Assembly: GCF_900109575.1 (NCBI RefSeq)
Contig: NZ_FOAF01000013.1
Span: forward strand, 57,016-121,015
Length of the DNA stretch: 64,000 nucleotides
Source: Olivibacter domesticus
GTDB taxonomy: Bacteria > Bacteroidota > Bacteroidia > Sphingobacteriales > Sphingobacteriaceae
Direction of reading: 5' to 3'
Shown: positions 42,920-52,680 of the stretch, one piece after another
Layout of the letters: each line of letters opens with the position of its first letter
How positions within the stretch are numbered: the stretch's first letter is position 1
Notes under the pieces: model-generated
What the model was told of the DNA's origin: nothing
Databases searched by the model: none
The model's input: the letters and a program-made list of their open reading frames with translations, nothing else
Made by a program: the position numbers and the translations under genes

Positions 42920-45235
42920 TTAGATGCCATTTGGCAATACCACGTCAGCCTTTCGATGTACTGGAAAAACCTCCAGCTTCTGAAGGCTTCCTTTCGCAAC
43001 TTTCACATGAACAGTAGTTTGATAGGGTGCATGAAGCTTAAATTCTACATCACGATCCAGCGGCCAGGAGGGTAACACATAAATCTTGCTTCCGTCTGTT
43101 TGTAGTAACATCTCCTGCAATCCGATCATGCCCGATCCTCCCCAATTATGATCGGGTGTCCAATCAAATCCTGGTCCCCAAAAGGCTGGAAAACGTCGAC
43201 CGGAATCTTTCAATTTTAACCTATTTAATGTCAAAGCATCTTGGGTTAATCCCAAACGAGCCGCAAATATATTATCTTGTTTCCATCCAACGTGACTTCT
43301 GAACTTCAACACATCAGGATCATGCTTATAAGTATTCACAGCTGTATCTAATCCAGATCTCCCCAATCCATATATTCCCCAAGGGAAAACCGGGTAAAGT
43401 TGCGGTGCTTCCGTATTGTTTACACGTTCCCAATGTTTCGCAGGGGCGAGCAAGGTGAAATCTCCTACTGATCTAAAGTTTAAAGGTGGAATTCTTTTTA
43501 ATAGGGTGCTCCAACGTTCTTTTTGTTCCTCCTTGAGATAAGAAGGGGGCAGGGTCAATAAACCAGTTAACACCGTCTTCAACCCAGCAATCGTGGAATT
43601 TGCATTGTAGGCCATTTTATAGGTTTCAGCGGCAGAGCCTGGATAAAGCACTAGATGACCTTCACCATCCAACGCTTTGCTCCCTCTTTGCTTCGCCAGA
43701 TACTGATAATGTTCATCAAAAAATTGCACACAACTTTCGATCAGCGGAAGATATCTTTCCATATTATCACCATTGTAATGATATCGCTCTAAAATCATCA
43801 TACAAAATTCCAAAACAGTATCCCATTCATACTCCAGCCATGCGTTATATTCCATCCCCTTGTCATAAGATGCTGGTCGCTTCCATCCATATTCAGCTGG
43901 ATTAGGCAAACCAAAATTCTCCAGTTGTTCTGTAAAAGAAGCGCCACCATGCCCCCAATAAGTTTCACTCCTCAGCTCGGCATTGCCAAGCAACCTTCTA
44001 TAAAATTCGAATTGTGGCTTCATCATATCGTAATCGCCACTTCTTAATAACGGCCAGTAAACCAGCCGTTGGTTTTGCGCCGTATGGGTACCTCCCCCCC
44101 AATTTCTGAAATCGGGTGTATACTTCATCGCGGTGTCAACACCAGATGGGTCATAGGTAAATAAGCCGCCATTGAATTTTGTTGGGTATGTTCCGTAAGC
44201 ATTACAAGCTAACATATAACGAAAAAGCTGGTAATTCCTCCCCATCTGCCAATCAACATCCTTCACATCTTTATTATTAGGCTTAATGAGTATATAACTT
44301 CTATCCCAAAATGCCTCCCACCATCTTTCAACCTCTTTCTTATTAAGTTCACCTTCGTCCGCAATCTGAGTCCCAGCTAAGCCTTCCCGCCATTGTTTAA
44401 AAGATTCATATTGACTGGTATGGAGATATACTTTTAGCTGATGTTTCTTCGCTTTATCCTTACTGGATAGTTGCCATCCCTTATATTCCGTATCTTGGTA
44501 CCTTCCTTGCGTGACATCAATCGTTTTCATGTTTTCTCCAACCATCATTCCACCAAACCGCAGATCGGCTAATGGATTGTATAACTGAGATTTTACGGTA
44601 TCTAATCCTTGCTGCTTAACCGTCACATCAAAAACGGTGCTGTCTTCATTTTGATGATAAAAGAGAACCCCATTCTTCCCTTCATAACGCACCACATCTG
44701 CTTTCGTTATGACTTCTCCAGGCGGTGCCCATTTATATGAGTTGGCGTTATTCTCCTTGCCTGTGGTAACACGGTCTTTAAATCGCCAATTTTCATAAGC
44801 GGCTTTCACCGAAATCGGCTTATCAGCCATCACTTCTACGTTTACAATCGGACGGGAGACATTCACCCAGATTTTTACCTTCGCCTCAGTCTCTTTGTTC
44901 TTTCCTTCAATCACCACATAACCTTCTTTCAGTTTGAGCTCCTGTCTAAACGTTCCATTAGTAAAAGGATTGGGAGATAATTGCAAACGAACTCTGCCTT
45001 GTTTCAATAAGGTATTGTTGTTGTCAAAGGTACCGCTACGCGCAATGTAAAATAGAATATCATTATTTTCCACCCAAATATTTAAACCTATATCTCCGCC
45101 ACCACAAGGCATCGACTCACTAGAGTTTTTACTTTGGCTGTTCCATACGACATTATATGACGACAAATCTACTTCTTGTGCATTAGCCCAAAGGCTCCAG
45201 AAAATCAAGATTAAAAAAATCAGTTTGTCATACAT
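42920..45235 (-). CDS. DUF5703-type putative glycoside hydrolase (GH95-like layout)
   Basis: 771 residues with a signal peptide ending LWANAQ. The N-terminal ~290 residues match the DUF5703 beta-sandwich (YNVVWNSQSKNSSESMPCGGGDIGLNIWVENN read in parts: VVWNSQSKNS, SMPCGGGDIGLN). Residues ~310-690 are a helical barrel of the six-hairpin glycosidase kind (YQLFRYMLACNAYGTYPTKFNGG, WGGGTHTAQNQRLVYWPLL, WLEYEWDTVLEFCMM), followed by a small beta domain. The layout resembles GH95 fucosidases/galactosidases, but the exact activity is not known to me. It lies between esterase genes in a pectin-type locus, so a side-chain exo-glycosidase is the likely role. Confidence 0.8.
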   Translation of the reverse strand: MYDKLIFLILIFWSLWANAQEVDLSSYNVVWNSQSKNSSESMPCGGGDIGLNIWVENNDILFYIARSGTFDNNNTLLKQGRVRLQLSPNPFTNGTFRQELKLKEGYVVIEGKNKETEAKVKIWVNVSRPIVNVEVMADKPISVKAAYENWRFKDRVTTGKENNANSYKWAPPGEVITKADVVRYEGKNGVLFYHQNEDSTVFDVTVKQQGLDTVKSQLYNPLADLRFGGMMVGENMKTIDVTQGRYQDTEYKGWQLSSKDKAKKHQLKVYLHTSQYESFKQWREGLAGTQIADEGELNKKEVERWWEAFWDRSYILIKPNNKDVKDVDWQMGRNYQLFRYMLACNAYGTYPTKFNGGLFTYDPSGVDTAMKYTPDFRNWGGGTHTAQNQRLVYWPLLRSGDYDMMKPQFEFYRRLLGNAELRSETYWGHGGASFTEQLENFGLPNPAEYGWKRPASYDKGMEYNAWLEYEWDTVLEFCMMILERYHYNGDNMERYLPLIESCVQFFDEHYQYLAKQRGSKALDGEGHLVLYPGSAAETYKMAYNANSTIAGLKTVLTGLLTLPPSYLKEEQKERWSTLLKRIPPLNFRSVGDFTLLAPAKHWERVNNTEAPQLYPVFPWGIYGLGRSGLDTAVNTYKHDPDVLKFRSHVGWKQDNIFAARLGLTQDALTLNRLKLKDSGRRFPAFWGPGFDWTPDHNWGGSGMIGLQEMLLQTDGSKIYVLPSWPLDRDVEFKLHAPYQTTVHVKVAKGSLQKLEVFPVHRKADVVLPNGI

Positions 45236-45277
45236 AGCTTATTGTCCAGATTCGTCGTTATTATTCGTCATAGTTTT

Positions 45278-46693
45278 TCACCAATCATCCGTCCTAAAAG
45301 AGGCCACCGGCAGTCCTTCTGTGCTAAAGAGATCTCCAACAACAAAATCTTTAAAAGCATAGCGAACGGCTATTGGCGTTGTAACAAATGGAGATGTTAA
45401 TATAACGGCGTTTCCCCTAATGGCCGCTTGGGCTGGATGAAAAATTTTATCTGCACCCGCAATTTCAAAATTTTTCAGCGTATTGCCAAAGGATGTAAGT
45501 CCTAACGATGCATTTTTAAATTTCACAAGCGCGCTTCCTTCCGTAATTTCTATTGCTTCGTAAGTCGGGCAAGCCCAACCAAAACCCTTCAAATGGTATG
45601 TTTGAGCCAAAGCAATGCAGGCTAAACGTTCTCCACCTACTTTCTTATTAGCTGGGTGAATGCAATTCTCTTCTCCAACATCCATTAAAGAAGCCATTTC
45701 GCTATTTGGTATTTTTGAGAGCGATTTGCGTTGTGCGTCTCTTAAATAAGCTGAGTTGTATTTCCCGCCTGCATAAAAAGGAGGAAGCTGCGCATAGTTA
45801 TAGGGAGCAATCTGCATATAATAAAAAGGGAAATCACCCTGTTGCCATAGCTCCCGCCAACGTTTAACCATTGCTGGAAACAGTAACTCATATTGGTCGG
45901 GCCGTTCGTAATTTGATTCTCCCTGATACCATATACACCCTTTTATTGCATAACCTATAATAGGATGGATCATGCCGTTATAAAGCGTTGTAGGCGTTCT
46001 GTTTTTTACTGGAATGCTATCTTTAGGAAGCTTGATATCTTTAAAATCCGCCAATAATTCCCTATCCATCCATGCTTCTATAGTGGAACCGCCGTAGCTG
46101 CTATGAATAAGCCCTATTGGCACCTCCAATAATTCTTGTAATAATTTCCCAAAATAGTAAGCTGTCGCACTGAAATTAGCCACATTTTCCGGATTTGCCT
46201 CTTTCCAAAAGGAGGTTTTGCTATCTTCTTGCCTTTCCAATTGTGATGATCGTGGTACGGTATATAATCTTAATTGGCCATTTTTCGAATGAAGAATAGT
46301 CTCATTGGATTTCCAGACGGGCTGTCCTTTGAAACCTTTCAGTGGCATCTCCATATTAGATTGACCCGAACATAACCATACCTCTCCTATGAGTACATTT
46401 TTCAGCACAAGTGGTGCCCCATCGCTTATCTTTAATTCGTACGGACCGCCCGCAGCCGGTGTCTGTACTTTTATCACCCACCTCCCTTTCTTATCCGTCA
46501 CCGAACTATATTTTTTTTGGTCCCATGAGCTTATTATCTCAATCTTGGTATTCGGAGCTGCCCAACCCCAGATAGGTGCTTTAGTACGTTGTTGAAGTAC
46601 TATGTTATCGGTAAAAATCGCTCCCATCCTAATTTCAGCAAAAGCGCTGCAACAAACGAACAGGAAAAAAAGTATAAAAAGGACTCGTTTCAT
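45278..46693 (-). CDS. Sialate-O-acetylesterase-like SGNH hydrolase
   Basis: 471 residues from the ATG at 46693, which gives a clean signal peptide (MKRVLFILFFLFVCCSAFA); an ATG at 46729 adds 12 residues. SGNH motifs: block I LCSGQSNMEMPL with the nucleophile Ser, block GSTIEAWMD, and IWYQGESN. A catalytic Asp/His is expected near the C-terminal half (ENCIHPANKKVGGERLA). Family PF03629 (SASA); in plant-glycan loci these usually deacetylate pectin or xylan rather than sialic acid. It sits 42 bp before the DUF5703 gene in the same run. Confidence 0.88.
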   Translation of the reverse strand: MKRVLFILFFLFVCCSAFAEIRMGAIFTDNIVLQQRTKAPIWGWAAPNTKIEIISSWDQKKYSSVTDKKGRWVIKVQTPAAGGPYELKISDGAPLVLKNVLIGEVWLCSGQSNMEMPLKGFKGQPVWKSNETILHSKNGQLRLYTVPRSSQLERQEDSKTSFWKEANPENVANFSATAYYFGKLLQELLEVPIGLIHSSYGGSTIEAWMDRELLADFKDIKLPKDSIPVKNRTPTTLYNGMIHPIIGYAIKGCIWYQGESNYERPDQYELLFPAMVKRWRELWQQGDFPFYYMQIAPYNYAQLPPFYAGGKYNSAYLRDAQRKSLSKIPNSEMASLMDVGEENCIHPANKKVGGERLACIALAQTYHLKGFGWACPTYEAIEITEGSALVKFKNASLGLTSFGNTLKNFEIAGADKIFHPAQAAIRGNAVILTSPFVTTPIAVRYAFKDFVVGDLFSTEGLPVASFRTDDW

Positions 46694-46720
46694 TTCGCTA
46701 CCTCTATGGGTTATATTCAC

Positions 46721-46748
46721 AACTAACAACTAACAACTAACAACTAAC
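46721..46748. repeat. Tandem repeat (AACTAAC)x4
   Basis: Four perfect copies of the 7 bp unit AACTAAC fill the gap between the GH127 stop and the esterase gene. Confidence 0.8.
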
Positions 46749-46749
46749 A

Positions 46750-48786
46750 TCACCTCACCGGCATCCAAACCGTCATATCTGTATGTCCCCTATTTCCCCA
46801 CGCAAAATAAGGGACTAACTGCAGTTGAACTTTTTGATGCGTATCTTTTGCTAATTTTTTATATAATTTACCTTCCCACCCCTTGTGTGCATCCACGATC
46901 TCCGCTTCCCCCTGCAAGCAAAGTATCTTGCTATTTTCGATCGTACGCATAGACGATGAAAAGTCTATCGCAGAAGGTAGGGCAACATCAAAAATAGTTT
47001 TTCCTTGAGGTAGATCAACCGACTCTAAACAATAAACCATCGGACCTCTCTTTACTGCCACCTGGTTTCGGTTTTCCTCTACCAAAGGGTTCGCTTGCAT
47101 GAGCACTGCTTCCATCGGTAATTCCAACTGTACCTTATCTCCTTTCTTCCAAGTACGGTTAATTTGTGCATATTGTCCAGGTGTTGGATCCATATGCACT
47201 TGTTCTCCATTCACGTTGATTGTTGCTTTTTCGGCCCACGCTGGAATCCTTAAAAATAGTGAAAAAGCATGTGCGGGTACTTCGTCTAAAACCAGTTCAA
47301 TACTCCCACTCCAAGGATAATTAGTTCTTTGTTGCAATTTTACTTTCGAACCGTCTAACAATGCTGTTTGGAGCTCATTACCACTGTATAAGTTCACCCA
47401 CAGTCCTTTATCAGAAACGCTGTAGACGTAATTATTGATCTCTGCTAGCGTGCGGACAGTGTTGGGTGGACAGCAATTGGATAAACCAATATATTCCACT
47501 CGATCTTTAGACCATCTTTGCTTAAATGGAAGCTGGTCTGAATAGGCTAAAGGATTTGTATACAAAAAACGTTTACCGTCTAAACTGATACCCGACAAGA
47601 CACTGTTATATAAGGCTAATTCCAAAACGTCTGCATATTTTGCATCGCCTGTAAGCTGTAACATACGCCAATTCCAAAGCATATTTCCAATATTAGCACA
47701 TGTTTCATTATGGGCAGTGAAATTTGGAAGTTGATAATCCCGTCCATAGGCTTGATGTATTTTCTGTACCTCCACAGGGTTGTAGGAAGTACCATCCGGC
47801 GACACCCCATCGTATAAGGATCCGCACCCTCCAGTAATGTACATCTTATGGGCTGTTACATCTTGCCACATCTTATAAAGCTGATTTAACAAGGTTGTAT
47901 CGCCCGTTTCCGCATACACATCGGCAACTCCCGCATACAGATAATTTGCGCGAACCGCATGCCCCATTACCTTTTGTTGTTCCCGGAAAGGAAGTCGATC
48001 CTGATTGTCATCTGTACCATCCTCAATTGCACCTTTTATGTCAATGAGATGCTTCGCCAGCTCCAAATAGCGTTTATCACCCAAGGTCCGATACATCTCA
48101 ATCACTCCCATATAGTGGGAAGGACAAATGGCATTGCGCGCTAAGGTTGGTGAAGCTGTTTTATAAAACCGGTACAGGTAATCGGTCGCTTTAATGGCCA
48201 CTTCCAACAAATTGCGTTTACCAGTTGCCCGATAATGCACACAGGCTGCAGTCATTAAATGTCCAATATTATACGCTTCAAAGCTCAGGCGATCTTCAAA
48301 TTGATTTTTCTTACCCGTTTTACGTTGCTCAATCATCGATAGCGTATAAATGTAACCATCTTCCCGTTGCGATTGTGCAATGGTCTTGATTACCCGGTCC
48401 ATCATGGTATCTAGCTTTTTATCTTTGGTTGTTGCATATAAACTCGCTACCGCTTCCAGCATTTTGTAATAATCACCGTCGTGAAAGGACGGCCCACTGT
48501 GGCTCCCCGTATCCAGACCTGCGGCTATCTCAAAATTCTTATAGGCGTGGCTGATATGTTCGTCATTATAGACCTTCCATAATTGAGGTACCATATGCTG
48601 TTTGCAGACCTCGAAACGTTCTGCCCAAAAGCCTGTCGTCCATTGAACGCTATTCATGTCAACTGGCTTTAATTTAGCAAAAGGACTTTTAGACGTGTTT
48701 ACTAACGAAGCATCTTGAGCTTTTAAGTTGAAAATGGAGATACATCCAAATAGAATAAGTAGTTGTATTATCTTTTTCTTCATCAT
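46750..48786 (-). CDS. GH127 beta-L-arabinofuranosidase-family enzyme
   Basis: 678 residues with a signal peptide ending NLKAQ. The catalytic (alpha/alpha)6 barrel carries the GH127 zinc/thiol centre: Glu361 and Cys363 in HNETCANIG, and Cys438-Cys439 in SNCCPPNTVR, one of which is the nucleophile in HypBA1. Two beta-sandwich domains follow. The family also contains aceric-acid-hydrolysing and other pectin-side-chain enzymes in this phylum, so the precise linkage is open. It is probably periplasmic. It starts after a ~350 bp gap from GH106, so it may have its own promoter, though I saw no clear one. Confidence 0.9.
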   Translation of the reverse strand: MMKKKIIQLLILFGCISIFNLKAQDASLVNTSKSPFAKLKPVDMNSVQWTTGFWAERFEVCKQHMVPQLWKVYNDEHISHAYKNFEIAAGLDTGSHSGPSFHDGDYYKMLEAVASLYATTKDKKLDTMMDRVIKTIAQSQREDGYIYTLSMIEQRKTGKKNQFEDRLSFEAYNIGHLMTAACVHYRATGKRNLLEVAIKATDYLYRFYKTASPTLARNAICPSHYMGVIEMYRTLGDKRYLELAKHLIDIKGAIEDGTDDNQDRLPFREQQKVMGHAVRANYLYAGVADVYAETGDTTLLNQLYKMWQDVTAHKMYITGGCGSLYDGVSPDGTSYNPVEVQKIHQAYGRDYQLPNFTAHNETCANIGNMLWNWRMLQLTGDAKYADVLELALYNSVLSGISLDGKRFLYTNPLAYSDQLPFKQRWSKDRVEYIGLSNCCPPNTVRTLAEINNYVYSVSDKGLWVNLYSGNELQTALLDGSKVKLQQRTNYPWSGSIELVLDEVPAHAFSLFLRIPAWAEKATINVNGEQVHMDPTPGQYAQINRTWKKGDKVQLELPMEAVLMQANPLVEENRNQVAVKRGPMVYCLESVDLPQGKTIFDVALPSAIDFSSSMRTIENSKILCLQGEAEIVDAHKGWEGKLYKKLAKDTHQKVQLQLVPYFAWGNRGHTDMTVWMPVR

Positions 48787-48824
48787 AACTTATGATTCGT
48801 ATTTGTTATTTTTATTTATTGTTA

Positions 48825-49136
48825 TTTTCTCTTAAAAGAAAAGAACCAAAAGTTCAAGGCTACATGATTTTCGCTAAAAAATTTGTCCTTGCCCTCAGCT
48901 CCGTCATACAAATTTTTCTTAACGCTCATCTCATGAGGCCGGTCCTGCAAGCGTGCTGTTCTTGCTAACGCTTCACCGTTAATATTTCCATCACTCACAA
49001 CTCGTAACTCAAAACTCACAACGCAATCATGAGGCCGATCTCGCCAGCGTGCCGTTCTTGCTAGTTAGTCTTTCTGTCACTCAAAACTCGTAAAGACAAC
49101 GCGTAACTCAAAACGCACAACGCGCAACCACACTGG
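48825..49136. repeat. Repeat-rich gap with 96 bp periodic unit (repeat family copy 4, degenerate)
   Basis: The gap starts with a hairpin TTTTCT-N6-AGAAAA (48825-48842) followed by GAACCAAAAG, like the heads of the other repeats. Then TCATGAGGCCGGTCCTGCAA (48931) recurs as TCATGAGGCCGATCTCGCCA (49027), each continuing into AGCGTGC.GTTCTTGCTA; the period is 96 bp. Between and after lie strings of AACTC/AACGC units. A 65-codon minus-strand frame here is probably spurious. Confidence 0.5.
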
Positions 49137-52100
49137 CTAATTAATTTCCTCCTCCAACTTCACCACCCCAATCAACCCTGCTTTCAACAAAGGTCGGTCG
49201 CCTAATCGATAAGGGGCTGTGGTACGCGTGATCAGTTTTTCTTGTGGTAAATCCTTATCTCCGATCAAACGATTTGCCCAGGTATTGGTTACTGCTATTT
49301 CTAACTGATTTTTACCTTTTTTGAGTGCATCCTTCATATTTAAACGATAAGGGGCTGTCCATAAAGTGCCACAATCTTTCCCATTTATTTTAACGGTAGC
49401 TATGTTGGCGAGCTCACCTAAATTAAGCCATATTGCTCGATCTTCACCTCTCCATTCAAATGTTTTACGATAAATCGCGGTGCCCGAATAGTGACGAATA
49501 GCAGGATTTACATGCTTGCTCCAATCGGTCAGTTCTTCAAAAATGATCGGTTTATCAGGTCCTCCAAAGTTGGGATCAAATTGCACTTCCCAAGGGCCCT
49601 TCATTTCCAAATAAGGTTTAAAGACTTCCCAATTTAAACCTAAATCTTCCTCTTCCTTATCAGTAGGTTCTTCCAGTAAGACAAAAAGTGAGGCATTCGC
49701 CGCAAGCTTTAACGGAATTTCTGTTCGCCCTTCTTTTATCTGCCACTGCTTCACCTTGCTTTCCTTACCGCTTACCGCATCATAAAATACAGGAATTTTA
49801 TTTGCTACTCGCAGGGAAACCGTTATCTCGCGCTCGGTTGCTTGCTGATTACTCAAGAAATAAATCTCCTTTTCACCGTCTTTACGATGGGTATAAGCGA
49901 AGTCAGGTGCCAGCGTCCCCTCTTTCTCTTTAAAGATAACATCTCTTGGTAGATCTAGCTGATCAAAGGTGTGAAATTGATAAGGAGCTTTCACCACTTG
50001 CCCCTTGCCAATTTTTTTTATAAACAGGGTGCTTTTACCTTCTGTTAGCTCCTCAAAAGGCCCATTCCATAACTTATCAGCAAAATCTCTTAGCGCTCGG
50101 TCATTACGTGCAGCATTCGCTAATCCTAACGTATGCGTAGGTTTATCGGTTAAAATGATGGTAGCTCCCTCATTTACCAGTTGCCATAACTTCCGTATTA
50201 TATCCAGGCTCATTCCTGTACTATTGGGTTGCATAACATGTTTACCGGGTATCACCAGCACCTTATAGCTACCGCCACCAGGCAGCACAATACGACCATC
50301 TTTAACCGTAGCGAGCGATAAAAGTACCTCTGGATTAAAAGAATCATATGCGTATCCATTCAATGGATTTACCCATTTCGCGGGTTCCACCATATTAGCA
50401 CCGGTACTTACCCCTGCAATTTTCTGGATTGGTAGACCGCTATTTTCTAATCGTATCGCTTCGTCTTCTACCCTTTTTGCTCCAAAAATACCCGGCAACG
50501 TATTCACGAATCTATCCGGTAATACGGCTCTTCTCGGCAATTCTTCTCCGGTAAATACCGCGATATCAGCTACCGGTATTCCTGCCTGCAGTATTTCTTG
50601 CGTTCGTGTCGCATAATCCACCCATACCTTCCCCTGCTTCCACCAGGTTTGGTCGCGCTGGAAATAGAGTCCTATTCCATCAAGTGTCATTCCGGGTTTT
50701 CTATCCATCCATGGATTATGAACAAAGACATGATATACTAATTTATTGATGCCCAAAGCATAATTACGATCTTGCAATGTTTTCAAATTCCCCGGGTGCT
50801 CATCCCATTCCATCCGAATTTGTGTGAAAGCCTCGGCCTGAACAATTGGTTTACCATATACGTGAGCACCAGAAACGGCATCCAGCACATCATTGAATTT
50901 ATCGTGTGAGGGGCTTCTTAGCCAAAATTCGCCCATGGGCACATCGACTTCTTTGAAGTGCGCCATCCCATCTGTAAGCATAACAGGTGCAGTGGTTTCG
51001 GAAGTGAAGTTCACCCCTTTCTCATGCGCCAATCCTTTCAATGTATGGAAAAAATTATCGGTGATCAATTCAGCAATGGTATTACGGATATCGTATAAGT
51101 AACGTTCGGAAGTAGTCGCACTTTCAATAGGGTATCCGGCCATCGCCGGCAAATAGTTCACGGGGTCGTAACCTCTTCTTTTTTTAAACTCATCCCTAAA
51201 AACGGCCGACCAATTTTGACTCCCGCACTCCCAGCTATCCACATGAAAACTTTTTAATACACGTGCAGCGAGTGTTGGACCGGCGACATTTACAGCTTTA
51301 TTAAACCATTCATTAAATTGAATGCTAACGGCAGCTGGATTAAACTTATCGCACTCCAATCCTTTCCCAGCTCCCGCGGTTTCATTTTGATGGCCCGTTG
51401 AAGTATGTCCCATTCTTAAGATTGTCCATTGTCCATCAGGCGCCTCCCAGTTTAATGTCCCATCAGCTTTTACAAAAGCAGAAAGGTTGATCAGCTTGTC
51501 TTTATCGATGCATTCACGATCGCTTACCTGGCTATTCGTAGTCGGCTCACTGATACGCCAGACCATTCCTGATTTTCCTTCAAATTGATTGATACGTGGC
51601 TCGGATGAAAGTATGATATTTGACACTTTAAAATTCGGCTTCCATTTCGCTGCATCCAGGTCTTCCCCTCCTGGTTCACTGCCAACAGGATCGTAAACAA
51701 ATCTAAAATACTTAGACCGAAGTGGTTCGATTGCATGTGTTACCGCAACATCCCAGTCTAGCCAACCTGCACGAGGCGGCTTTAACCTTGTTACCTCACG
51801 AAAATTTTTTCCATCCTCGCTTACCTGAAGCATTAAACGACCTGATTGATAATTGAACCCTTGTACATTTACTTTGATGGCCTTGCAGGTAAAAATATTT
51901 TTGAATGTATATTGAATCCAACAGGGATCGCCGCTACTGAAATTTTTCTTATTGTTCTTATTTGCTAAAAATTCTGCGTTCGTACCAGTACTCGTCGTCA
52001 CGGTAGGTATTTCATCCCTTTGCCCGCCATTACTTGGAAAAGCAAATGTCGCTATGTCCTGATAGTATCCTTTATAAGCTTCAGGAGATGATAATTTTAC

Positions 52101-52586
52101 ATCCAGTCTTTTGCCCCCACTCACAACAGTATCTGTCCATACCACTTTTTGCATAGATAATTCAGGCGTTATCCATGGTCCACCAGCAGTTGCAAAGCCA
52201 TCATTAGGTAACAGCGCGAGCTTTACACCCAATCGGTCAGCTTCTTCCATGGTATATCGCAATATCTCCCACCATTCAGCACTCATTGTTTCTATAACGG
52301 GCTCAAATAATGGCGGATCTGTTTTTCCTTTTATAGGCGCTAGGTAAGCCCCGGCTATCCCGGCCTCCTTCATCGCTTCTAAATCTGCAATAATAGCTTC
52401 TTTAGAAAAACTTGCATGCATCCAATACCAAAACACCCAAGGTTTGGCCTCAGAAAAATCAGCAGGTGTAGCACGCACCATATTTATTGGAAGTTCTTTT
52501 TGCTGTGCAAGCAAGGTGAATGGTAACATGAGCATCATACATGCTACCAAACACATCACACCTACTACTTTATTCTTTATATTCAT
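49137..52586 (-). CDS. GH106-family alpha-L-rhamnosidase
   Basis: 1149 residues, normal for the family. The signal peptide ends TLLAQ. The start of the catalytic part is PWVFWYWMHASFSKEAIIADLEAMK in type (FWYWMHASFS, GIAGAYLAPI), with DGFATAGGPWITPELSMQ. HVDSWECGSQNW and FTSETTAPVM supply conserved acidic residues of the GH106 barrel. Inserted beta-sandwich domains (~240-330) resemble carbohydrate-binding modules, and the C-terminal ~150 residues form a GH2-like sandwich (YSGTAIYRKTFEW). GH106 enzymes remove terminal alpha-L-rhamnose from rhamnogalacturonan or arabinogalactan. It is 82 bp after the FucP-like importer gene. Confidence 0.9.
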   Translation of the reverse strand: MNIKNKVVGVMCLVACMMLMLPFTLLAQQKELPINMVRATPADFSEAKPWVFWYWMHASFSKEAIIADLEAMKEAGIAGAYLAPIKGKTDPPLFEPVIETMSAEWWEILRYTMEEADRLGVKLALLPNDGFATAGGPWITPELSMQKVVWTDTVVSGGKRLDVKLSSPEAYKGYYQDIATFAFPSNGGQRDEIPTVTTSTGTNAEFLANKNNKKNFSSGDPCWIQYTFKNIFTCKAIKVNVQGFNYQSGRLMLQVSEDGKNFREVTRLKPPRAGWLDWDVAVTHAIEPLRSKYFRFVYDPVGSEPGGEDLDAAKWKPNFKVSNIILSSEPRINQFEGKSGMVWRISEPTTNSQVSDRECIDKDKLINLSAFVKADGTLNWEAPDGQWTILRMGHTSTGHQNETAGAGKGLECDKFNPAAVSIQFNEWFNKAVNVAGPTLAARVLKSFHVDSWECGSQNWSAVFRDEFKKRRGYDPVNYLPAMAGYPIESATTSERYLYDIRNTIAELITDNFFHTLKGLAHEKGVNFTSETTAPVMLTDGMAHFKEVDVPMGEFWLRSPSHDKFNDVLDAVSGAHVYGKPIVQAEAFTQIRMEWDEHPGNLKTLQDRNYALGINKLVYHVFVHNPWMDRKPGMTLDGIGLYFQRDQTWWKQGKVWVDYATRTQEILQAGIPVADIAVFTGEELPRRAVLPDRFVNTLPGIFGAKRVEDEAIRLENSGLPIQKIAGVSTGANMVEPAKWVNPLNGYAYDSFNPEVLLSLATVKDGRIVLPGGGSYKVLVIPGKHVMQPNSTGMSLDIIRKLWQLVNEGATIILTDKPTHTLGLANAARNDRALRDFADKLWNGPFEELTEGKSTLFIKKIGKGQVVKAPYQFHTFDQLDLPRDVIFKEKEGTLAPDFAYTHRKDGEKEIYFLSNQQATEREITVSLRVANKIPVFYDAVSGKESKVKQWQIKEGRTEIPLKLAANASLFVLLEEPTDKEEEDLGLNWEVFKPYLEMKGPWEVQFDPNFGGPDKPIIFEELTDWSKHVNPAIRHYSGTAIYRKTFEWRGEDRAIWLNLGELANIATVKINGKDCGTLWTAPYRLNMKDALKKGKNQLEIAVTNTWANRLIGDKDLPQEKLITRTTAPYRLGDRPLLKAGLIGVVKLEEEIN

Positions 52587-52629
52587 CCCTGATAATTTTT
52601 ATTTCTAATGAGCTACCACCTCTAGTAAA

Positions 52630-52680
52630 ACAACCAATAACTAGTAACGAATAACCAATAACGAACAACTAGTAACGAAC
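52630..52680. repeat. Low-complexity AAC/TAACGAA repeats
   Basis: AACCAATAA, CTAGTAACGAA and similar units recur twice in ~50 bp, overlapping the last codons of the importer gene. They resemble the strings at 46721 and 48995-49130. Confidence 0.5.

Noticed and set aside
45278..46693. True sialic-acid esterase
   Set aside because: No sialidase or sialic-acid catabolic gene is near, and the setting is a plant-glycan locus.
48822..49019. 65-codon minus-strand frame ending in LNFWFFSFKRK
   Set aside because: It lies in the repeat-rich gap; the peptide is a translation of the hairpin and the 96 bp repeat, not a protein.
48931..49063. Possible CRISPR-like direct repeats
   Set aside because: Only two copies, imperfect, with a partly similar spacer and no cas gene in the window.
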